DNA from: Chitinophagaceae bacterium
GTDB lineage: Bacteria > Bacteroidota > Bacteroidia > Chitinophagales > Chitinophagaceae
NCBI GenBank assembly: GCA_947461645.1
Contig: CANHMN010000057.1
Coordinates: 1 to 8,827 of the forward strand
DNA length: 8,827 nt
Reading direction: 5' to 3'
Shown piece after piece: positions 6,494 to 8,827 of this stretch (the first letter of the stretch is position 1; every line of letters begins with the position of its first letter). The position numbers were made by a program, and so were the translations under genes. The notes beneath the pieces are model-generated. The model was not told where the DNA came from. It searched no databases and saw only the letters and a list, made by a program, of their open reading frames with translations.

Positions 6494-7093
6494 ATGATCA
6501 AGACAGGCAACCCGGTAATAAGCATTTATACCGAAATGACTCCCAATCCTGAGACAATGAAATTCGTGGCCAACAAGCTTTTGTATCCCGGAAAAAGCAT
6601 CGATTTTCCCGATGAAGCGAGTGCAAAGCCTTCGCCTTTGGCTCAGGAACTGTTTTCTTTCCCATTCATCAAGGCCGTATTTATTGCCAGTAATTTTGTT
6701 ACACTTACCAAAACAACGGAAACTGATGATTGGCAAGACATGATTCCAACCGTAAAGCAATTTTTAAAAGAATACCTCGAAGAAGGTAAAATGGTGGTGA
6801 ATGATGAGGAGGTACAGAAAATAAAAGCCGAAAGCTCCAACGTGATCAGTGCTGATGACAACGACGTGGTAAAGCGCATCAAAGAATTGCTTGAAAACTA
6901 TGTGAAGCCTGCAGTAGAAATGGATGGCGGTGCTATTCAGTTTAAAAGCTTTGAAGACGGCAAAGTAAATTTGATGCTTCAAGGCAGTTGCAGCGGTTGT
7001 CCTTCCTCCATGATTACTTTGAAAGCAGGCATTGAAGGCATGATGAAAAGAATGATTCCTGAAGTAAAAGAAGTAGTGGCCGAAGCAGAATAA
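6494..7093 (+). CDS. nfu: Nfu-type iron-sulfur cluster scaffold/carrier protein
   Basis: The product has 199 residues in two domains. Residues about 8-95 match the Nfu N-terminal domain: TPNPETMKFVANK, then SPLAQELFSFPFIKAVFIAS and FVTLTK. After a charged linker (about 98-122), residues 124-197 form the NifU C-terminal domain with VKPAVEMDGGAIQF and the cluster-binding GSCSGCPSS, in which C166 and C169 form the conserved C-x2-C. Proteins of this design bind a [4Fe-4S] cluster between two subunits and pass it to target enzymes in the cytoplasm. The N-terminal domain is the mitochondrial Nfu1 type, unlike the A-type-derived domain of E. coli NfuA. The ATG at 6494 is chosen because the family sequence starts shortly after it. 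The gene appears to be its own unit, with a promoter candidate before it and a strong terminator after it. No other Fe-S assembly genes are nearby. Confidence 0.95.
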   Translation: MIKTGNPVISIYTEMTPNPETMKFVANKLLYPGKSIDFPDEASAKPSPLAQELFSFPFIKAVFIASNFVTLTKTTETDDWQDMIPTVKQFLKEYLEEGKMVVNDEEVQKIKAESSNVISADDNDVVKRIKELLENYVKPAVEMDGGAIQFKSFEDGKVNLMLQGSCSGCPSSMITLKAGIEGMMKRMIPEVKEVVAEAE

Positions 7094-7119
7094 TTTAATT
7101 GAAACAATCTTTTTACAAT

Positions 7120-7147
7120 GGCACTTCAATTGAAGTGCCTTATTTTT
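7120..7147 (+). terminator. Intrinsic terminator after the Nfu gene
   Basis: A perfect 20-base palindrome (7120-7139), with arms GGCACTTC and GAAGTGCC around an AATT loop, is followed at once by TTATTTTT. It starts 27 bases after the Nfu stop. An 8-bp stem plus a T-rich tail is a standard Rho-independent terminator. On the minus strand the sequence after the stem has no T-run, so it acts in the plus direction only. Confidence 0.82.
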
Positions 7148-7185
7148 ATCAAGTTGTTACTGTTGCCTATTTTTAATTCTTTCAA

Positions 7186-7815
7186 ATGAATTTCTTTTCT
7201 GTTTGGAAAATATTGTCCGAAAATATTCTAGCTACCAAATGGCAGGAATGGCTTAGTACTTTTTTTCAAATTGCCAGTGTTTGGTATGCCAAAAAAAATG
7301 ATGTAAAGGTTTATCCTGCCGGAATAGTTGGTGTTTTATTAGCAGCGTATCTGTATTTTTTCATGGCCAAACCTCCCTTGTATGCTGATGGAATACTTAA
7401 CATCTATTACTTTTTCATGAGCATCTATGGTTGGTACAACTGGTCGCTCAAGAAAAATGAAATGGAGGTTTATCCCATTAGTTCATGCAAAAAAAATGAA
7501 TTGATAATGGGCCTTTTGATTTTTGTTAAAGGCTGGATTATCCTTTATTTTTTGTTGGTAAACCTTACAGACAGCAACACCCCTATTTTGGATGCATTGG
7601 TTTCGGCAAGCGCAGTTACTTCCATGTGGTGGATGGCCAAAAGAAAAATAGAAAATTGGCTGGCATGGATTGCTTCCAATCTTGTTGCCATACCTTTAAA
7701 TTTTTACAAAGGCTTTATGTTGTTTACGCTGATGTATGTTTTGTTTTTGTGGCTGGCTGTTCTTGGCTATTTAGAATGGAAAAAGCAAATCAAGCCGCTA
7801 AACAAAGCGATGTAG
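7186..7815 (+). CDS. pnuC: PnuC-family vitamin transporter, probably for nicotinamide riboside
   Basis: The product has 209 residues and about seven hydrophobic segments, and is rich in Trp and Tyr as in PnuC. Family signatures are LNIYYFFMSIYGWYNW (71-86), TDSNTPILDALVSAS (128-142), and MWWMAKRKIENWLAW (147-161) leading into a conserved Asn (N165). The first segment (SVWYAKKNDVKVYPAG) and a later one (SMWWMAKRKIENWLAW) look like counterparts, as expected for the 3+1+3 pseudo-repeat of the PnuC fold. PnuC proteins carry nicotinamide riboside by facilitated diffusion, with intracellular phosphorylation trapping the substrate. Relatives carry thiamine (PnuT) or riboflavin (PnuX). The kinase gene 13 bases downstream favours nicotinamide riboside, and I see no thiamine riboswitch upstream. 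The upstream gap is only 38 bases after the terminator; TATTTTTA at 7168-7175 is a poor promoter candidate. Confidence 0.93.
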   Translation: MNFFSVWKILSENILATKWQEWLSTFFQIASVWYAKKNDVKVYPAGIVGVLLAAYLYFFMAKPPLYADGILNIYYFFMSIYGWYNWSLKKNEMEVYPISSCKKNELIMGLLIFVKGWIILYFLLVNLTDSNTPILDALVSASAVTSMWWMAKRKIENWLAWIASNLVAIPLNFYKGFMLFTLMYVLFLWLAVLGYLEWKKQIKPLNKAM

Positions 7816-7828
7816 TTTTTTACAGAAC

Positions 7829-8389
7829 ATGATGAAATCAACAGAGATAAAAAAAGTAGTGCTGATTGGTCCTGAATCCAGCGGGAAAAGCACCTTGTGT
7901 GAAAAGCTCGCCATTCATTATGATGTTCCTTTTGTTAAGGAGTATGCAAGAACCTACCTTGGGCATAACGGTTCGGCATACCTGCACGAAGATCTTTTGC
8001 ATATAACCAAAGGACAACTATTGGAAGAAAAGAAAGCCTTGGAAAGAATTGATTTAAATGCGAAGCCAACTTCTAAGCCTTTATTGTTTTTAGATACAGA
8101 TTTATACGTGATAAAAATATGGAGCGAACTTGTGTTCAACAGATGCGATGCAAGTATTTTGAATGCAATTGCTGTAAACAACAACAGTTTGTATTTGCTT
8201 TGTGAGCCCGATATTCCTTGGGTTGAAGATCCGCTTAGAGAATACCCTGATTGTGCCATTCGCTATTTGCATTACCTTCATTACAAGGATGCTATGGTAA
8301 ACCAACACATCGGTTGGGTAAACATCAATGGAAATTTTGAGGCAAGATTTAATAAGGCTGTTGAGGCTGTTGAGGCACTATTTCAATAA
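7829..8389 (+). CDS. Stand-alone NadR-type ribosylnicotinamide kinase (AAA ATPase)
   Basis: The product has 186 residues and matches the C-terminal kinase domain of NadR. The P-loop GPESSGKST spans G14-T22, followed by VKEYARTYL (36-44), the Walker-B-like LLFLDTDLYV (85-94), and CEPDIPWVEDPLREYPD (125-141), which corresponds to the NadR lid region with the WV-D-x-LR pattern. It should phosphorylate nicotinamide riboside to NMN with ATP in the cytoplasm. Unlike E. coli NadR it has neither the N-terminal helix-turn-helix nor the NMN adenylyltransferase domain, so NMN must be converted to NAD by another enzyme, or the protein is purely a salvage kinase. The start is ATG 7829 or the adjacent ATG 7832, 13 bases after the transporter stop, so the two genes form an operon. 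The 3' end overlaps mtgA on the other strand by 12 bp. The kinase assignment is from motifs and context. Confidence 0.9.
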   Translation: MMKSTEIKKVVLIGPESSGKSTLCEKLAIHYDVPFVKEYARTYLGHNGSAYLHEDLLHITKGQLLEEKKALERIDLNAKPTSKPLLFLDTDLYVIKIWSELVFNRCDASILNAIAVNNNSLYLLCEPDIPWVEDPLREYPDCAIRYLHYLHYKDAMVNQHIGWVNINGNFEARFNKAVEAVEALFQ

Positions 8390-8827
8390 AGCATCAATAT
8401 CCGGGTCGCCCTCGAGGTTATTCATTTGTACCATTATTCTTCCAGCGCGAACAGTTACATACCTGCATGCAGGTTTTACAGTAAATTTCTTCGGATTGGG
8501 AAGACAAGCAGCTATCATTGCCGCTTCTTTTCTGGTAAGGTTTTTTGCATCCTTATTAAAATAAGCTCTCGCGGCAGCTTGTACACCAAAAATACCTTTT
8601 CCCATTTCGGCAATGTTGAGGTAGTTTTCCAAAATGCGCTCTTTGCTCCAAAGCAATTCAATCATGAATGTGAAATATACTTCGAGTCCTTTTCTGAAAA
8701 ATCCTCCATGTTGCCACAGGAAAATGTTTTTGGCTGTTTGCTGACTTATGGTACTGGCACCTCTTGTTTTATTGGGATGCTTTTTGTTGTATTTCATGGC
8801 TTTTTTGATGGCTTTGATGTCAAACCC
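8378..8827 (-). CDS. mtgA: Monofunctional peptidoglycan glycosyltransferase, C-terminal part
   Basis: The gene runs in from the right edge on the minus strand; 149 residues are visible, of about 230 usual for MtgA. The frame is open to the window end, so the ATG at 8797 is internal. The visible part begins with GFDIKAIKKA, which lines up with the sequence just after the catalytic Glu motif. It then shows the GT51 motifs RGASTISQQTAKNIFLW (22-38), KERILENYLNIAEMG (62-76), GVQAAARAYF (81-90) and LTRKEAAMIAACLPNPKKF (97-115). The missing part should hold the membrane anchor and the first catalytic Glu. The enzyme polymerises lipid II into glycan strands at the outer face of the inner membrane. 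The monofunctional type is favoured over a class A PBP because TISQQTAKN and FLW match MtgA and because the protein ends shortly after the GT51 domain with no transpeptidase domain. Confidence 0.95.
   Translation of the reverse strand, partial: GFDIKAIKKAMKYNKKHPNKTRGASTISQQTAKNIFLWQHGGFFRKGLEVYFTFMIELLWSKERILENYLNIAEMGKGIFGVQAAARAYFNKDAKNLTRKEAAMIAACLPNPKKFTVKPACRYVTVRAGRIMVQMNNLEGDPDIDALLK

Noticed and set aside
7119..7133. Possible sigma-54 promoter TGGCAC-N5-TTGA upstream of pnuC
   Set aside because: The -24 half matches, but the -12 half has GA instead of the required GC, and the sequence is fully explained by the terminator palindrome.
8352..8376. Tandem AGGCTGTTG repeat at the end of the kinase gene
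   Set aside because: It has only about two and a half copies, encodes a plausible Ala-Val-Glu helix end, and is too short to call a repeat feature.

Overview
The window reads as an ordinary chromosomal stretch from a member of the Bacteroidota, probably of the Chitinophagales/Sphingobacteriales type. The reasons are the protein flavour (a Bacteroidota-style RpoN with a long acidic region II, a Nfu_N + NifU scaffold protein, a PAP2-like membrane protein next to rpoN), A/T-rich leaders without a Shine-Dalgarno sequence before nearly every start, and one exact TAnnTTTG -7 promoter element of the Bacteroidota type. No phage, integrase, transposase, CRISPR array, tRNA or rRNA is visible.

Layout. 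Positions 1-1132 hold the 3' part of an AI-2E/PerM-family membrane transporter and a MarR-type regulator 23 bases downstream, probably one transcript. Positions 1214-3383 hold rpoN (sigma-54) followed after 10 bases by a multi-pass membrane protein with a degenerate PAP2 phosphatase signature and no ATG start. A small cupredoxin-like lipoprotein faces them on the minus strand (3388-3741), only 4 bases from the membrane gene's stop. The divergent gap 3742-4065 carries two identical 75-bp copies of a palindromic GC-rich repeat, each followed by a T-run.

Positions 4066-6390 hold a full-length UvrD/PcrA-type DNA helicase. After a short gap with a likely promoter comes an Nfu-type iron-sulfur scaffold protein (6494-7093), closed by a strong intrinsic terminator (7120-7147). 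A two-gene unit follows: a PnuC-family vitamin transporter (7186-7815) and a stand-alone NadR-type ribosylnicotinamide kinase (7829-8389). Together they fit uptake of nicotinamide riboside and its trapping as NMN for NAD synthesis. The window closes with the C-terminal 149 residues of a monofunctional peptidoglycan glycosyltransferase (mtgA) on the minus strand, whose 3' end overlaps the kinase gene by 12 bp.

The genes are mostly housekeeping: transcription, DNA repair, Fe-S assembly, NAD salvage and cell wall. I see no clear undescribed multi-gene system. The points most worth a second look are the duplicated structured repeat at 3816-3986, the altered PAP2-like protein beside rpoN, and the unusual spacing of the copper-site methionine in the lipoprotein.
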